Source: Flammeovirga pacifica | GTDB taxonomy: Bacteria > Bacteroidota > Bacteroidia > Cytophagales > Flammeovirgaceae | Assembly: GCF_000807855.2 (NCBI RefSeq) | Contig: NZ_JRYR02000001.1 | Span: 179,447-243,446 of the forward strand | Reading direction: 5' to 3' | Length of the DNA: 64,000 nucleotides | Shown here: piece after piece, positions 44,286 through 53,896 of the stretch | Layout: the number at the start of each line of letters is the position of its first letter | Numbering within the stretch: the stretch's first letter is position 1 | Translations under genes and position numbers: made by a program | The notes under the pieces: generated by a model | The model's input: only the letters and a program-made list of their open reading frames with translations | Told to the model about the DNA's origin: nothing | Database searches by the model: none

Positions 44286-47200
44286 ATGAAAAAACACTTA
44301 CTTCTGTTATTAAGTGTACTATTCTGTGCTTTTAATAACCTTTACGCTCAAGACCGTACTGTAACTGGTACAGTTAAAGACGCGACTGACAATTCAGCAC
44401 TACCTGGTGTAAACGTATTAATTAAGGGTACATCAAATGGTACTGTTACCGATTTAGACGGTAACTTCTCAATCTCTTTACAAGATGGAGAAAATGCTTT
44501 AGTCTTCTCTTTTATTGGATATAAGACTACTGAAATGGATGCTTCTAATGCATCAAATCTTTCTGTTTCACTAGAGGTTGATGCAGAACAATTGGACGAA
44601 GTTGTAGTAACAGCCTTAGGTATCGAACGTTCTGAAAGATCTTTAGGGTATGCAATGACTGAAGTTAAAAGTGATCAATTAGGTGACGGAGCTGCAACCG
44701 GTAACGTAATGAACTCACTTTCAGGTAAAGTTGCTGGTGTTCAAGTAGCTCCAATTGGTGGTGCAGGTTCATCTTCAAGAGTAGTTATTCGTGGTAATGC
44801 CGTTTTAAGTGGTAATAACCAACCTTTATATGTTGTTGATGGTGTACCTATCTCTAACGAGACATTAAAGGATGCGGGTGATAACTCAGATTCTGGTGAC
44901 GTGAACACAGGTGATGGTCTATCATCAATTAACCCTGACGATATCGAATCAATGTCAGTTTTAAAAGGTGGTTCTGCAACTGCACTTTATGGTTCAAGAG
45001 CAATCAACGGTGTTGTATTAATTACAACTAAATCAGGAAAAGGTAAAAAAGATAGATCTGGTATTGATTTCAGTACTGGTGCTTCATTTGATGTAGTAGG
45101 AATTACTCCTAATGATCAAAAACAATATGCAATGGGTACTTTAGGTAACGAACCTTCAAACCCTAAAGCACAAACTTCTATGTGGGGTCCTAGAATTACT
45201 GGTCAAAAATCATCAGCTTATTATGATGGTCAAGAAAGAACAGTTTCTGCTTTTGATAATTACAAAGACTTCTTTAATACTGGTGTAACTTGGAACACTA
45301 ACGTTTCAGCTTACAGAGCCAACGAAAATTCAAATGTTCGTTTCTCTTATTCAAATATGGATAACAAAGGTATGGTAGATAAATCTACTTACAAGAGAAA
45401 CTCATTTAACCTAAGAGGATCTACTAAAGTTGTTAAGAATATGACAATTGATGGTAAATTAACTTACGTGAATCAAAAAGCCCTTAACCGTATGGAAATG
45501 GGTAACTCAGTAAATAACTACATGGGTATGATGGTAGGTTTACCAACTACAATTGATCACAATTGGTTGAGAAATTACAAAACTGCTGATGGGCGTCCAA
45601 TAGGTTATAACGATAAGGAAACTAACCCTTACTGGACAATGAATGAAGTAGTAAACGAAGATGAGTTGAACAGAGTAATTGGTATGGCTTCTGTAACTTA
45701 TGAATTTACAGACTACTTAAAGCTATTAGCTAGAACTGGTACAGATTATAATGCATTCCGTCAAGATGTACTACAACCGTTATATACACCATTTTATGAG
45801 CAAGGTAGAGCATATCAAAGAACAAACATCTCTATGGAAAACAACTCAGATTTCCTTTTGATGTTCCATAAACAATATGGTGACTTCGATATCACTGCAA
45901 ACGCAGGTGGTTCATACATGCACCAATTAATTAAGTATACTGATACAGGTTCTTCGAACTTTAACTCTGTGGATTTCCAAAACCCAGGTGCTGGTTCTCA
46001 AGTATTCCAACAGTATAGCTCAAGAGAAAGAGCAATTTCTTCTCTTTATGCAACAGCTTCAATTGGTTATAAAGGATATTTATTCTTAGATTTCTCAGCT
46101 CGTAACGACTGGTCATCAACACTTCCTTTAAATAATAATTCATTCTTCTACCCATCGGTGTCTGCATCATGGATCTTCTCTGATATGGATTGGACTTTAC
46201 CAGATTGGATGTCATTCGGTAAAGTAAGAGCATCATGGGCACAAGTTGGTTCTGATACAGATCCTTATAGCTTAGCACTTCAATATTCATTGGATAGCTG
46301 GAATCACAATGGTATCAACATTGGTAGAATCGAAGGAAATAATATTCCAAACAGAACACTTAAGCCATCTATTCAAACATCATATGAAGTAGGTTTAGAC
46401 TTAAGATTCTTCGAAGATCGTTTCGGTTTAGATATCGCTTACTATAAATCTTCTGCGGTAGATCAAATCTTACCAGTAGATATCTCAAAATCTTCTGGTT
46501 ATGAAAGAGCGATTATTAACGCAGGTCAAATTGATAACTCAGGATGGGAATTCATGTTCAATTACAAACCAATCATGAAAGATAATTTCACTTGGGACAT
46601 GACATTAACTGCTGCTTACAACCAAAACGAAGTAGTTTCACTTTCTGAAGGTGTTGATTTCTACCAATTACTTAGTGTAAACGGAGTGTCAGTTCAAGCA
46701 ATTCCTGGTCAGCCATATGGTACTATCGTTGGTTCTAAAGCTTTACGTGATGGCAATGGTAACTTGGTAGTTGATGATAATGGTCGTATCCAAAAACAAG
46801 ATGGTAACCACGAAATTGGTAACGGTATCCAACCTTGGATGGCTGGTTTTAGAAACACATTCAGCTACAAAAATTTAACTCTATCAGTATTGATTGATGG
46901 TAAATTTGGTGGTGATGTTTACTCTTCTACTGAGTCTTCTCTTTATTCATTAGGTAAACATGAGAACACATTAGTAGGTAGAGATGAGTTTTATGCTCAC
47001 AGAGATCAAGGAACAGGTAACGGGTGGAATCCTGGTAACTTAGTTACAGTAGATGAAAACGGTACGTCAACTCCTTATACTCAATCAGTTGATCCAGAAT
47101 TATACTACGGTTCATATGCTGGTATTAGTGAGTTCCATATGTATGATGCATCGTTTATCAAACTAAGAGAGATTTCATTATCATACAGATTCTCTAATGA

Positions 47201-47390
47201 TTTACTTTCAAAAACTCCTTTAACAAACCTTTCTCTAACAGCAAATGCTTTTAACGTAGGTTACTTATGGAGAAACACAGATAACGTTGACCCAGAAGCT
47301 TCTTTTACAGCTGGTAACGGTCAAGGTATCGAGGTTTCAAACCTTGCTTTACCAAGAACATTTGGTTTTAAATTGAACGCAAGCTTCTAA
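44286..47390 (+). CDS. susC: SusC/RagA-family TonB-dependent transporter
   Basis: This 1034-residue OM transporter would import glycan fragments with the SusD partner. The signal peptide ends NLYAQ. A carboxypeptidase-regulatory-like domain follows (about 23-105: VTGTVKDATDNSALPGVNVLIKG, GTVTDLDGNFSISL), then a TonB-box-like LDEVVVTALGI near residue 105. The plug domain has VVIRGNAVLSGNNQPLYVVDGVPIS and a DDIESMSVLKGGSATALYGSRA block. The 22-strand barrel ends LPRTFGFKLNASF. Complete, and 20 bp upstream of the susD gene. Codon choice is noticeably regular, as expected of highly expressed OM proteins. Confidence 0.95.
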   Translation: MKKHLLLLLSVLFCAFNNLYAQDRTVTGTVKDATDNSALPGVNVLIKGTSNGTVTDLDGNFSISLQDGENALVFSFIGYKTTEMDASNASNLSVSLEVDAEQLDEVVVTALGIERSERSLGYAMTEVKSDQLGDGAATGNVMNSLSGKVAGVQVAPIGGAGSSSRVVIRGNAVLSGNNQPLYVVDGVPISNETLKDAGDNSDSGDVNTGDGLSSINPDDIESMSVLKGGSATALYGSRAINGVVLITTKSGKGKKDRSGIDFSTGASFDVVGITPNDQKQYAMGTLGNEPSNPKAQTSMWGPRITGQKSSAYYDGQERTVSAFDNYKDFFNTGVTWNTNVSAYRANENSNVRFSYSNMDNKGMVDKSTYKRNSFNLRGSTKVVKNMTIDGKLTYVNQKALNRMEMGNSVNNYMGMMVGLPTTIDHNWLRNYKTADGRPIGYNDKETNPYWTMNEVVNEDELNRVIGMASVTYEFTDYLKLLARTGTDYNAFRQDVLQPLYTPFYEQGRAYQRTNISMENNSDFLLMFHKQYGDFDITANAGGSYMHQLIKYTDTGSSNFNSVDFQNPGAGSQVFQQYSSRERAISSLYATASIGYKGYLFLDFSARNDWSSTLPLNNNSFFYPSVSASWIFSDMDWTLPDWMSFGKVRASWAQVGSDTDPYSLALQYSLDSWNHNGINIGRIEGNNIPNRTLKPSIQTSYEVGLDLRFFEDRFGLDIAYYKSSAVDQILPVDISKSSGYERAIINAGQIDNSGWEFMFNYKPIMKDNFTWDMTLTAAYNQNEVVSLSEGVDFYQLLSVNGVSVQAIPGQPYGTIVGSKALRDGNGNLVVDDNGRIQKQDGNHEIGNGIQPWMAGFRNTFSYKNLTLSVLIDGKFGGDVYSSTESSLYSLGKHENTLVGRDEFYAHRDQGTGNGWNPGNLVTVDENGTSTPYTQSVDPELYYGSYAGISEFHMYDASFIKLREISLSYRFSNDLLSKTPLTNLSLTANAFNVGYLWRNTDNVDPEASFTAGNGQGIEVSNLALPRTFGFKLNASF

Positions 47391-47410
47391 TCTTATTAAT
47401 TCGAGAAAAA

Positions 47411-49288
47411 ATGAACTTAAAGAAATATATATTAGGTACTGCTCTAGCTGCTTCAACACTAGTAGGATGTACTAACAATTTCGAGGAGATAAACACCAAT
47501 CCTTGGACTTCTAATAACCTTGATGTTAAACATTTGATGACATTCTCTCAATTGAAGATGTATTCAAACGGAGCTGAAGCATGGAGAGGTAATCTTATCA
47601 TGAGTGGTCCAATGGCTCAAAACACTGCTTGTTTATACTCTCAAGGTATTGGTTTTGGTGTGAGTGATGGATTTACTTCACCAACTTTTGACTTGATCTA
47701 TGGTGATGTGTTTAGAAATATCACTGACGGTATCACTCGTTTAGAAGCAGAAGGTGGAAAAGAGGGGCAAGTAGCTCAATTTGAAATCATTAAATCTGTG
47801 AACCTTTTGAGATTAACTCAAATGTATGGTGATATTCCTTACACTGAAGCAGGTAAAGGTTTTACTGATTTGGTTTACTACCCTAAATATGATGCTCAAA
47901 AAGATGTATTGATTGGAATTGCAGAGGATTTGAAAAAAGCAAGAACTGCTTTAGAAGGTGCTAATGATTCTGATTTGATAGATTATGATTTGTATTCATC
48001 AGGTGTTCCAGGTACGGCGAAATACATCAAATTAGCCAACTCATTAATGATGAAAATTGGTTTGATGATGTCTGAAGGTGACGCTACTGAAGGTGCTCGT
48101 ATCTTTAACGAAGGTTACAAAAATGCTGGAGGTTACATTCAAGATTGGAATGATGCTGTATATGTACAACACGTTTCTGCTGGTGGTCCTTGGGGTGAGC
48201 ACGTTAATGGTACTGGTATTGCAGTAGAAGGTCAAGTAGGTGGTTTCTCTTATCCTTACATTTCTGAAGCAGCAATGAAAGCGATGCAAGACAATCAAGA
48301 TCCTCGTATTTTCCGTATTGTTTCTCACTTCGATTATACTGGAGGTGTAAACAAAGCAATGACTGATACAACAAAATACAAGAACTTTGATCCTTACTTA
48401 AAAGCTGGTGATGAGGGTACTTTTGTTAAGGCACACTATAGAGGTGTTCGTTTAGGTGATAACGGTGATGGTAACCGCGGTGTATTTTTTAATGAGACTA
48501 AAGGTTCTGCACAACAAGCTGCTTATTGGGTAAACCAAAATGAAGGCACAACTGAAAGTGGTGAATATAAATTCGAAAACGAAGGTCAATTCATTACAAT
48601 TGCAGGGCTTTCTGCAGCAACTTTCAATCAATTGGCTCCATCAATCGTAATTGGTGCAGATGAAGTACAATTTATGATTGCAGAAGCATCATTATTACCA
48701 GCATATGGTGTTACAGATGCTAACGCATTTAGAAATGGTGTTGAATTAGCTTTAGATAAATATGATGCCTTGAGATTTCCAGGAGCAGATACTAGAGACT
48801 TATTCGTGGATCTTTACAAAAGACAAACAAATTCATCATTTGATTTTGCAACTGCTAAAACAAATTATGTAAACAATGCTGTTGCTCGTTACACGGCGGC
48901 AACTGACAAACGTGATGTAGTGGTATATGAGCATTGGATTGCTTTAACTGGTAATGGTTATGATTCGTTCGCACTTTGGAATAGAACACATTTACCTTCT
49001 TTTGTTCCAGCGGTTGTTCCTGAAGCAGATAGAAACTATGATCTTCCGAAGTATGCTAATGATCCTTTAGTGGATAATTCTCAAGTGCAAACTGGTGTTC
49101 AAGAAGTTCCTCTTCACCGTGGTGGTGTAACAAACTGGGCTCGTCCTTCTCGTTTCCCTTACCCGAACAGAGAGTTGAATGTGAATGCTGCTAATTCTGC
49201 TGAAGCTATGACTCGTCAAAGAGCAGGTGTAGGTGAAAGCACTAACTTCATTGCCGTCAAACAATGGTATAGTAACAAAGGAATCTAA
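47411..49288 (+). CDS. susD: SusD/RagB-family surface glycan-binding lipoprotein
   Basis: This 625-residue lipoprotein would act as the lid of the SusC transporter. The SPII signal ends STLVGC (Cys20), followed by TNNFEEINTNPW, the N-terminal block of the SusD-like_2 group. TPR-like helices follow with IIKSVNLLRLTQMYGDIPYTEAG, KYIKLANSLMMKIGLMMSEGDA, QFMIAEASLLPAYG and a C-terminal RFPYPNRELNVNAAN segment typical of the family end. It is paired with the SusC-type gene upstream and followed by a strong terminator, so the importer pair forms its own transcription unit separate from the enzymes. Confidence 0.93.
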   Translation: MNLKKYILGTALAASTLVGCTNNFEEINTNPWTSNNLDVKHLMTFSQLKMYSNGAEAWRGNLIMSGPMAQNTACLYSQGIGFGVSDGFTSPTFDLIYGDVFRNITDGITRLEAEGGKEGQVAQFEIIKSVNLLRLTQMYGDIPYTEAGKGFTDLVYYPKYDAQKDVLIGIAEDLKKARTALEGANDSDLIDYDLYSSGVPGTAKYIKLANSLMMKIGLMMSEGDATEGARIFNEGYKNAGGYIQDWNDAVYVQHVSAGGPWGEHVNGTGIAVEGQVGGFSYPYISEAAMKAMQDNQDPRIFRIVSHFDYTGGVNKAMTDTTKYKNFDPYLKAGDEGTFVKAHYRGVRLGDNGDGNRGVFFNETKGSAQQAAYWVNQNEGTTESGEYKFENEGQFITIAGLSAATFNQLAPSIVIGADEVQFMIAEASLLPAYGVTDANAFRNGVELALDKYDALRFPGADTRDLFVDLYKRQTNSSFDFATAKTNYVNNAVARYTAATDKRDVVVYEHWIALTGNGYDSFALWNRTHLPSFVPAVVPEADRNYDLPKYANDPLVDNSQVQTGVQEVPLHRGGVTNWARPSRFPYPNRELNVNAANSAEAMTRQRAGVGESTNFIAVKQWYSNKGI

Positions 49289-49305
49289 TATTTCCTTTTG
49301 AAAAT

Positions 49306-49346
49306 AAAAGCGAAGTTCTTCATCTAGAAGAGCTTCGCTTTTTTTA
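49306..49346 (+). terminator. Intrinsic terminator of the susCD unit
   Basis: The arms AAGCGAAG(T)TCTTC and GAAGAGCTTCGCTT are followed by TTTTTTT. Confidence 0.85.
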
Positions 49347-49356
49347 TGCAAAAATT

Positions 49357-49415
49357 TGCATGTTTACAATAATTAAGATAAATCATGCGTGTTTGTGCGT
49401 GTTTAGTGCTTGTTT
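49357..49415 (+). promoter_or_regulatory. Four-box operator region upstream of the GH92 gene
   Basis: Four direct boxes are present: TGCATGTTT at 49357, TGCGTGTTT at 49386, TGCGTGTTT at 49396 and TGCTTGTTT at 49407, with spacings of 29, 10 and 11 bp. The last overlaps the -33 TTG of the promoter, the natural place for a repressor. The box is the same as in front of the DeoR-type regulator gene. Confidence 0.65.
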
Positions 49416-49438
49416 TTGTCTGATATTACTTATTTTTG
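49410..49438 (+). promoter_or_regulatory. Promoter of the mannosidase operon
   Basis: TTG-N18-TATTTTTG: the -7 box fits TAnnTTTG exactly and sits about 52 bp before the GTG start of the GH92 gene. Confidence 0.6.
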
Positions 49439-49489
49439 CTGTATAATAAACACTTAACAGTGCTTTGAAAGAACCTAAATAATTGCAAC

Positions 49490-51760
49490 GTGTTTCTAAA
49501 TAACTATATCAAATCAATTACTGCATGGGTCTGTTTGGGGGCATCTTTGATGTCATGCTCAACATCAACTCAAGAGGAATCAACTCAATCTAGAGATTTA
49601 CATTTAGTAGATTATGTAAATCCTTTTATTGGAACAGGAGAACATGGTCATACATTTCCTGGTGCTACTCTTCCTTATGGAGGTGTACAATGTAGCCCAG
49701 TGAATGGTGTAAGTGGATGGGACTGGGTATCTGGTTACCATATTTCTGATTCATTAGTAGTAGGTTTCGGCCACCAACATTTAAGTGGCACAGGTATCGG
49801 AGATTTAAACGATATCATCATTATTCCAACAGCTAGCAAAAAGAGACTAAACGCCAAAGAACAAGATAGAACCAAACTATCTTACACAGAAAAATATACA
49901 CACGATACAGAAGTTGCTCAGCCAGGATATTATGCCGTTACTCTAGAAAACTCTGGAATTCGTGCAGAAATGACTACTGGGTTACATACAGGTTTTCATA
50001 GATGGACTTATCCAGCTACAGCTACATTACCTTCAATGATTGTCAATTTAGGTTTTGCTGTAAACTGGGATGGAGTGACTAAGACACAATTAAAAAAGGT
50101 GGATGATTTTACAGTAGAAGGCTATCGTTTCTCTGCAGGATGGGCTCCTGATCAAAGAGTTTATTTCCAAATGAGATTTTCTCAAAAGATCAAAGATATT
50201 TCTATCCAAAAATCAGGTGCACGTTTAGTATCACAAGTATCATTTGAAAAAACTGATGGTCAAAATCAGATCACAGCTGCAGTTGGTATTTCTTCTGCTT
50301 CACCTCAAGGAGCAGCATTAGCTGTAAAAGAAGAAGGTCAAGCATTTGATTTTGAAACTAAAAGAATTGCTGCTTCACAAATTTGGGAAGATGCATTAGA
50401 GCAAATCAAAATCACAACTAAGGATGAGAAAGCTAGAGAGATATTCTACACAGCTTTGTATCATTCTAAAATTGCTCCTGTAACACATTCAGATATTGAA
50501 GGTAATTATTGGTCTGCAGATCAAAAAGTGGAAAAAGCAGAAGGGTACACTTATTATAGTACCTTCTCATTATGGGATACTTTTAGAGCAGTACATCCTT
50601 TATCTACTATTATAGAATCTGAAAAAAGAAATGCAGATTTTATAAATACAATGTTAGAACACTTCGATGCAACAGGAACACTACCAATTTGGGTGTTAGC
50701 TGGTCAAGAAAATAATTGTATGACAGGTTATCACTCGATGCCGATTTTAGCTGACGCAGTACTTAAAGATATTGAAGGTATTGATGCGAATAAAGTTTTA
50801 CGTGCCATGAAGGTGACTTCTATGCAAGATCAAAGAGACTTAAAAGCATACAAAGAATATGGATTTATACCTTTTGATAAAGGGGAAGAATCAGTAACTA
50901 AAACTTTAGAATATGCTTACGATGATTGGTGTATTGCTCAAGTAGCAAAAAAAGTGGGCGATGAAAAAGCTTACAAATTATATATGAAAAGATCTGAGGG
51001 ATACAAACCTTTATTTGATAAAGAAACTCAGTTTATGAGAGGATTTAATACAAAAGGAGAATTCCGTACACCATTTGATCCTGCAGAAGCGAACCATAGA
51101 GAGAATACAGATTACACAGAAGGTAATGCATACCAACATTCATGGTTTGTATTACAAGATGTTCAAGGTCTGATAGATTTATTCCCTTCTAAAGAAGCTT
51201 TCGGAGCTAAATTAGATGAGTTATTTACTGCTTCATCAGAATTGAAAGGGGAGAATGTATCTCCAGATATTACAGGTCTGATTGGTCAATATGCCCATGG
51301 TAATGAACCATCTCATCATATTGCCTATCTCTATAATTATGCTGGTACTCCTTGGAAAACACAGGAAAAAGTACGTGAGATTATGGACACTCAATATGAC
51401 AATACTCCAGAAGGTATTGCGGGTAATGAGGATTGTGGACAAATCTCTGCATGGTATGTATTTAGTGCTTTAGGTTTTTACCCAGTGAACCCTGCACAAG
51501 GTGTTTATGTTATAGGATCTCCGTTGTTTGATGAAGCTCAAATTGAAACATCAAATGGTACTACTTTTACGGTGAAAGCTAATAACGTATCAAAAGAAAA
51601 TATTTACATCGAATCCATTCAATTAAATGGTAAAAAATTGGATCGTTTGTATATCAATCACAAAGAAATTATGGATGGTGGAACATTAGAATTAGTGATG
51701 TCAAATACCCCAAATAAAACACTAGGAGTAAATACACCACCACCATCGAATAAATTATAA
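49490..51760 (+). CDS. GH92 alpha-mannosidase (lipoprotein)
   Basis: This 756-residue exo-acting, Ca-dependent, inverting alpha-mannosidase (usually alpha-1,2, also 1,3 or 1,4) would trim high-mannose N-glycans. The SPII signal ends LMSCSTST. The N-terminal sandwich begins DYVNPFIGTGEHGHTFPGA and PYGGVQCSPVNG, followed by SGYHISDS and GFGHQHLSGTGIGDLND. The catalytic (alpha/alpha)6 part carries STFSLWDTFRAVHPL, WVLAGQENNCMTGYHS, HGNEPSHHIAYLYNYAG near residue 603 and GNEDCGQISAWYVFSALGFYPV near 645; these hold the family's acidic active-site and Ca-binding residues. Translation starts at GTG: an in-frame stop lies just upstream and there is no ATG before the signal sequence. Confidence 0.94.
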   Translation: MFLNNYIKSITAWVCLGASLMSCSTSTQEESTQSRDLHLVDYVNPFIGTGEHGHTFPGATLPYGGVQCSPVNGVSGWDWVSGYHISDSLVVGFGHQHLSGTGIGDLNDIIIIPTASKKRLNAKEQDRTKLSYTEKYTHDTEVAQPGYYAVTLENSGIRAEMTTGLHTGFHRWTYPATATLPSMIVNLGFAVNWDGVTKTQLKKVDDFTVEGYRFSAGWAPDQRVYFQMRFSQKIKDISIQKSGARLVSQVSFEKTDGQNQITAAVGISSASPQGAALAVKEEGQAFDFETKRIAASQIWEDALEQIKITTKDEKAREIFYTALYHSKIAPVTHSDIEGNYWSADQKVEKAEGYTYYSTFSLWDTFRAVHPLSTIIESEKRNADFINTMLEHFDATGTLPIWVLAGQENNCMTGYHSMPILADAVLKDIEGIDANKVLRAMKVTSMQDQRDLKAYKEYGFIPFDKGEESVTKTLEYAYDDWCIAQVAKKVGDEKAYKLYMKRSEGYKPLFDKETQFMRGFNTKGEFRTPFDPAEANHRENTDYTEGNAYQHSWFVLQDVQGLIDLFPSKEAFGAKLDELFTASSELKGENVSPDITGLIGQYAHGNEPSHHIAYLYNYAGTPWKTQEKVREIMDTQYDNTPEGIAGNEDCGQISAWYVFSALGFYPVNPAQGVYVIGSPLFDEAQIETSNGTTFTVKANNVSKENIYIESIQLNGKKLDRLYINHKEIMDGGTLELVMSNTPNKTLGVNTPPPSNKL

Positions 51761-51782
51761 ATATTAACGAGGAACTTAAATA

Positions 51783-51809
51783 AGGCAGGGTATTTTTAAA
51801 TATCCTGCC
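51783..51809. other. Intergenic hairpin between GH92 gene and cutC
   Basis: The arms GGCAGGGTAT and ATATCCTGCC form a strong hairpin 14 bp before the cutC start, with no T-run after it. It could attenuate or shape expression between the two genes instead of ending transcription. Confidence 0.45.
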
Positions 51810-51822
51810 CACAAAAGCGAAC

Positions 51823-52566
51823 ATGAAAACGACATTAGAAATTTGTGCTTATACGGTTGATTCGGCAATGAATGCGCAAGCAGGAGGTGCTGATAGAGTA
51901 GAATTGTGTGGTGGTAGATTAGAAGGAGGGACTACACCAAGTAAAGGCACAATGAAAGTAGCAAGAGAGAAAGTAGGTATTGATATTTTTCCAATTATCA
52001 GACCTAGAGGAGGAGATTTCTTCTTTTCAGATATTGAATTTGAAGAAATGCTCGAAGATGTGAAGGTAGCTAAGGAGTTAGGAATGAATGGAGTGGTGAT
52101 TGGTGCTCTTACTGCTGAAGGAGAAATTGACATTGAAAGATGTAAACCTTTGGTTGATGCTGCCAAACCCATGCAAGTTACTTTCCATAGAGCTTTTGAT
52201 ATGACTAAAGACACTAAAATATCTTTAGAAAACTTGATACAACTTGGTGTAGATAGAGTATTAACTTCGGGACAGAAAATGACTGCTCCAGAAGGAATGG
52301 AAACTCTAAAAGCATTGGTGGATCAAGCAGATGGTAGAATTGAAATTATGGCTGGAAGTGGTGTTTTACCTACTAATGTGAAAGAAATTGTAGAAAAAAC
52401 AGGTGTTTCAGCAGTACATTCATCTGCCTCTAAAGTGATAGAAAGTGCTATGAAATTCAAAAATGAAAAAGTAGCCATGAGTAAAGATAGCCTCGACTCT
52501 GAATACCAAAGAAGTATTACCTGTGAGCAAGTGGTATCGAACTTAAGAAGTGAATTGACAAAATAG
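51823..52566 (+). CDS. cutC: CutC-family TIM-barrel protein
   Basis: This 247-residue cytoplasmic (beta/alpha)8 protein belongs to the family first named for copper homeostasis. Hallmarks are LEICAYTVDSAMNAQAGGADRVELC, GGTTPSKGTM, IIRPRGGDFFFSD, GVVIGALTAEGEIDIERCKPL, VTFHRAFDM, VDRVLTSGQKMTA, IMAGSGVLPTNV and VHSSASK. The real biochemical role in bacteria is unsettled. Here it lies inside a mannosidase/PNGase operon, 62 bp after the GH92 gene and 23 bp before the PNGase F homologue, which points to a step in sugar or glycosamine catabolism and not to copper. Confidence 0.92.
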   Translation: MKTTLEICAYTVDSAMNAQAGGADRVELCGGRLEGGTTPSKGTMKVAREKVGIDIFPIIRPRGGDFFFSDIEFEEMLEDVKVAKELGMNGVVIGALTAEGEIDIERCKPLVDAAKPMQVTFHRAFDMTKDTKISLENLIQLGVDRVLTSGQKMTAPEGMETLKALVDQADGRIEIMAGSGVLPTNVKEIVEKTGVSAVHSSASKVIESAMKFKNEKVAMSKDSLDSEYQRSITCEQVVSNLRSELTK

Positions 52567-52589
52567 ACTGATCAAATAATACTATCAAA

Positions 52590-53831
52590 ATGAAACTTAA
52601 ATTTGTAACCTCTCTAATTCTTGCAGCTTTTATGATAAGCTGTGGACCAAAAGAAATCCCATCTATTGGTGATCAAACATATCATGTTTTTGAAAATGAA
52701 CATTTGTATTTTGATCCTGATTTAACCAAAGATGGTATTAAGGAAAGTGATACAGCACCCTTTTATATTGAATCGGGTCGTATTATGTTGAGGAAACTAA
52801 CAATTCCTAAGTTTCAACGCGAAACAAAAGTTTCAATCGTTGTAGAAGAAACATCAGCAGGTGATCGTTGGGATAAAGCTGGTTCTGTTTTCGTAATGCC
52901 ATCAAAAGGAGCAAACCTTTTATCTGTTGCTAAAGGAGAATTTAAATTGGCTCATACAGAGGATGCGGATCAAACCGATGAATTCCCTGGAATTATTGCA
53001 GAGGGCGACTATCAACCATCTGTTGAACTAATGCGTTTCATGACTCCATTTGGTGTAGGTCATTATTCTGAAGATACTGTCACTTATCCTCATAGAATGC
53101 CATCTTATGTTGATGGATGGGCGAAAAAGGCAGTTTGGAAACAAGATATCACACAATTAATACCTTTGTTAGAAGGAGAGATTATTATCGGTGTTCATAT
53201 CGATACTTGGACTAAAGAAGGCTATAAAGTTGATGTGAAACTTCATTTTGATGAGTCTGATAATGCATATGATCCGGCTAAAAAACGTTGGGTTTCACCA
53301 GTATTTAATACAGTAAGATACATACCTCCGCAAAAAGGATGTGATAAATTCCAAAGAGCAGATGTAGGAACTACTGTCAATATTCCATCTAATGTAAAGG
53401 ATGTAAATTTAGCCTATATTACTACAGGTCATGGTGGACATAGTGGTGGAGATGAATTTGTGGAAACAGAAAATATCATCAAGTTAGACGATCAAAAATT
53501 ATTTAGCTTTATTCCTTGGAGAACAGATTGTGCTACTTTCCGTCGTTTTAACCCAACAACAGGGGTTTGGTTAAACAAAAGAAAAGCATCTTATATCAAT
53601 TGGAAGAAAGAAAAATATGAAGAGAAAATGGTAGAAGAACCTATTGCATCTTCAGATTACTCTAGATCTAATTGGTGTCCAGGTTCTGATGTGCCTCCAA
53701 CAATTATTCCTGTTCCTAAAATTTCAGGAGATCATAAGTTGACTGTTTCTATGCCAACTGCACAAAAATTGGAAGGAGATCATCAAAATTTCTGGTTTGT
53801 ATCGGCTTACTTCTTTGGAGAATTAAATTAA
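52590..53831 (+). CDS. Peptide-N-glycosidase F-like amidase (lipoprotein)
   Basis: This 413-residue homologue of PNGase F would cleave the N-glycan from asparagine of glycoproteins. The SPII signal ends FMISC (Cys18). The two jelly-roll domains can be followed by comparison with the Elizabethkingia enzyme: GDRWDKAGSVFV corresponds to the stretch with catalytic Asp60, TTGHGGHSGGDEFVETENII to the strand-loop with catalytic Glu206 (Glu of DEF), and SNWCPGSDVPPTII to the conserved GWCPG..VPT segment. WTKEGYKVDVKLHF matches the LAKGREYSVDF region. An N-terminal region of about 100 residues precedes the first jelly roll. Cofactor-free hydrolysis at the cell surface is inferred from the lipoprotein signal. 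It is surrounded by alpha- and beta-mannosidases. Confidence 0.87.
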   Translation: MKLKFVTSLILAAFMISCGPKEIPSIGDQTYHVFENEHLYFDPDLTKDGIKESDTAPFYIESGRIMLRKLTIPKFQRETKVSIVVEETSAGDRWDKAGSVFVMPSKGANLLSVAKGEFKLAHTEDADQTDEFPGIIAEGDYQPSVELMRFMTPFGVGHYSEDTVTYPHRMPSYVDGWAKKAVWKQDITQLIPLLEGEIIIGVHIDTWTKEGYKVDVKLHFDESDNAYDPAKKRWVSPVFNTVRYIPPQKGCDKFQRADVGTTVNIPSNVKDVNLAYITTGHGGHSGGDEFVETENIIKLDDQKLFSFIPWRTDCATFRRFNPTTGVWLNKRKASYINWKKEKYEEKMVEEPIASSDYSRSNWCPGSDVPPTIIPVPKISGDHKLTVSMPTAQKLEGDHQNFWFVSAYFFGELN

Positions 53832-53843
53832 TAGAACATCATT

Positions 53844-53884
53844 GGGGAGTTGAGTTAGATATCATCTAGTTCAACTCCCTTTTA
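53844..53884 (+). terminator. Terminator-like hairpin after the PNGase F homologue
   Basis: The arms GGGAGTTGA and TTCAACTCCC with an inner ATCTAG/GATATC-like stem are followed by TTTTATC. It would separate the GH92-cutC-PNGase unit from the GH2 gene that starts at 53897, at least in part. Confidence 0.7.
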
Positions 53885-53896
53885 TCTAAATATTAT

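Noticed and set aside
51783..51809. Hairpin between GH92 and cutC considered as a terminator
   Set aside because: The stem is strong but there is no following T-run, so it is listed only as a hairpin.
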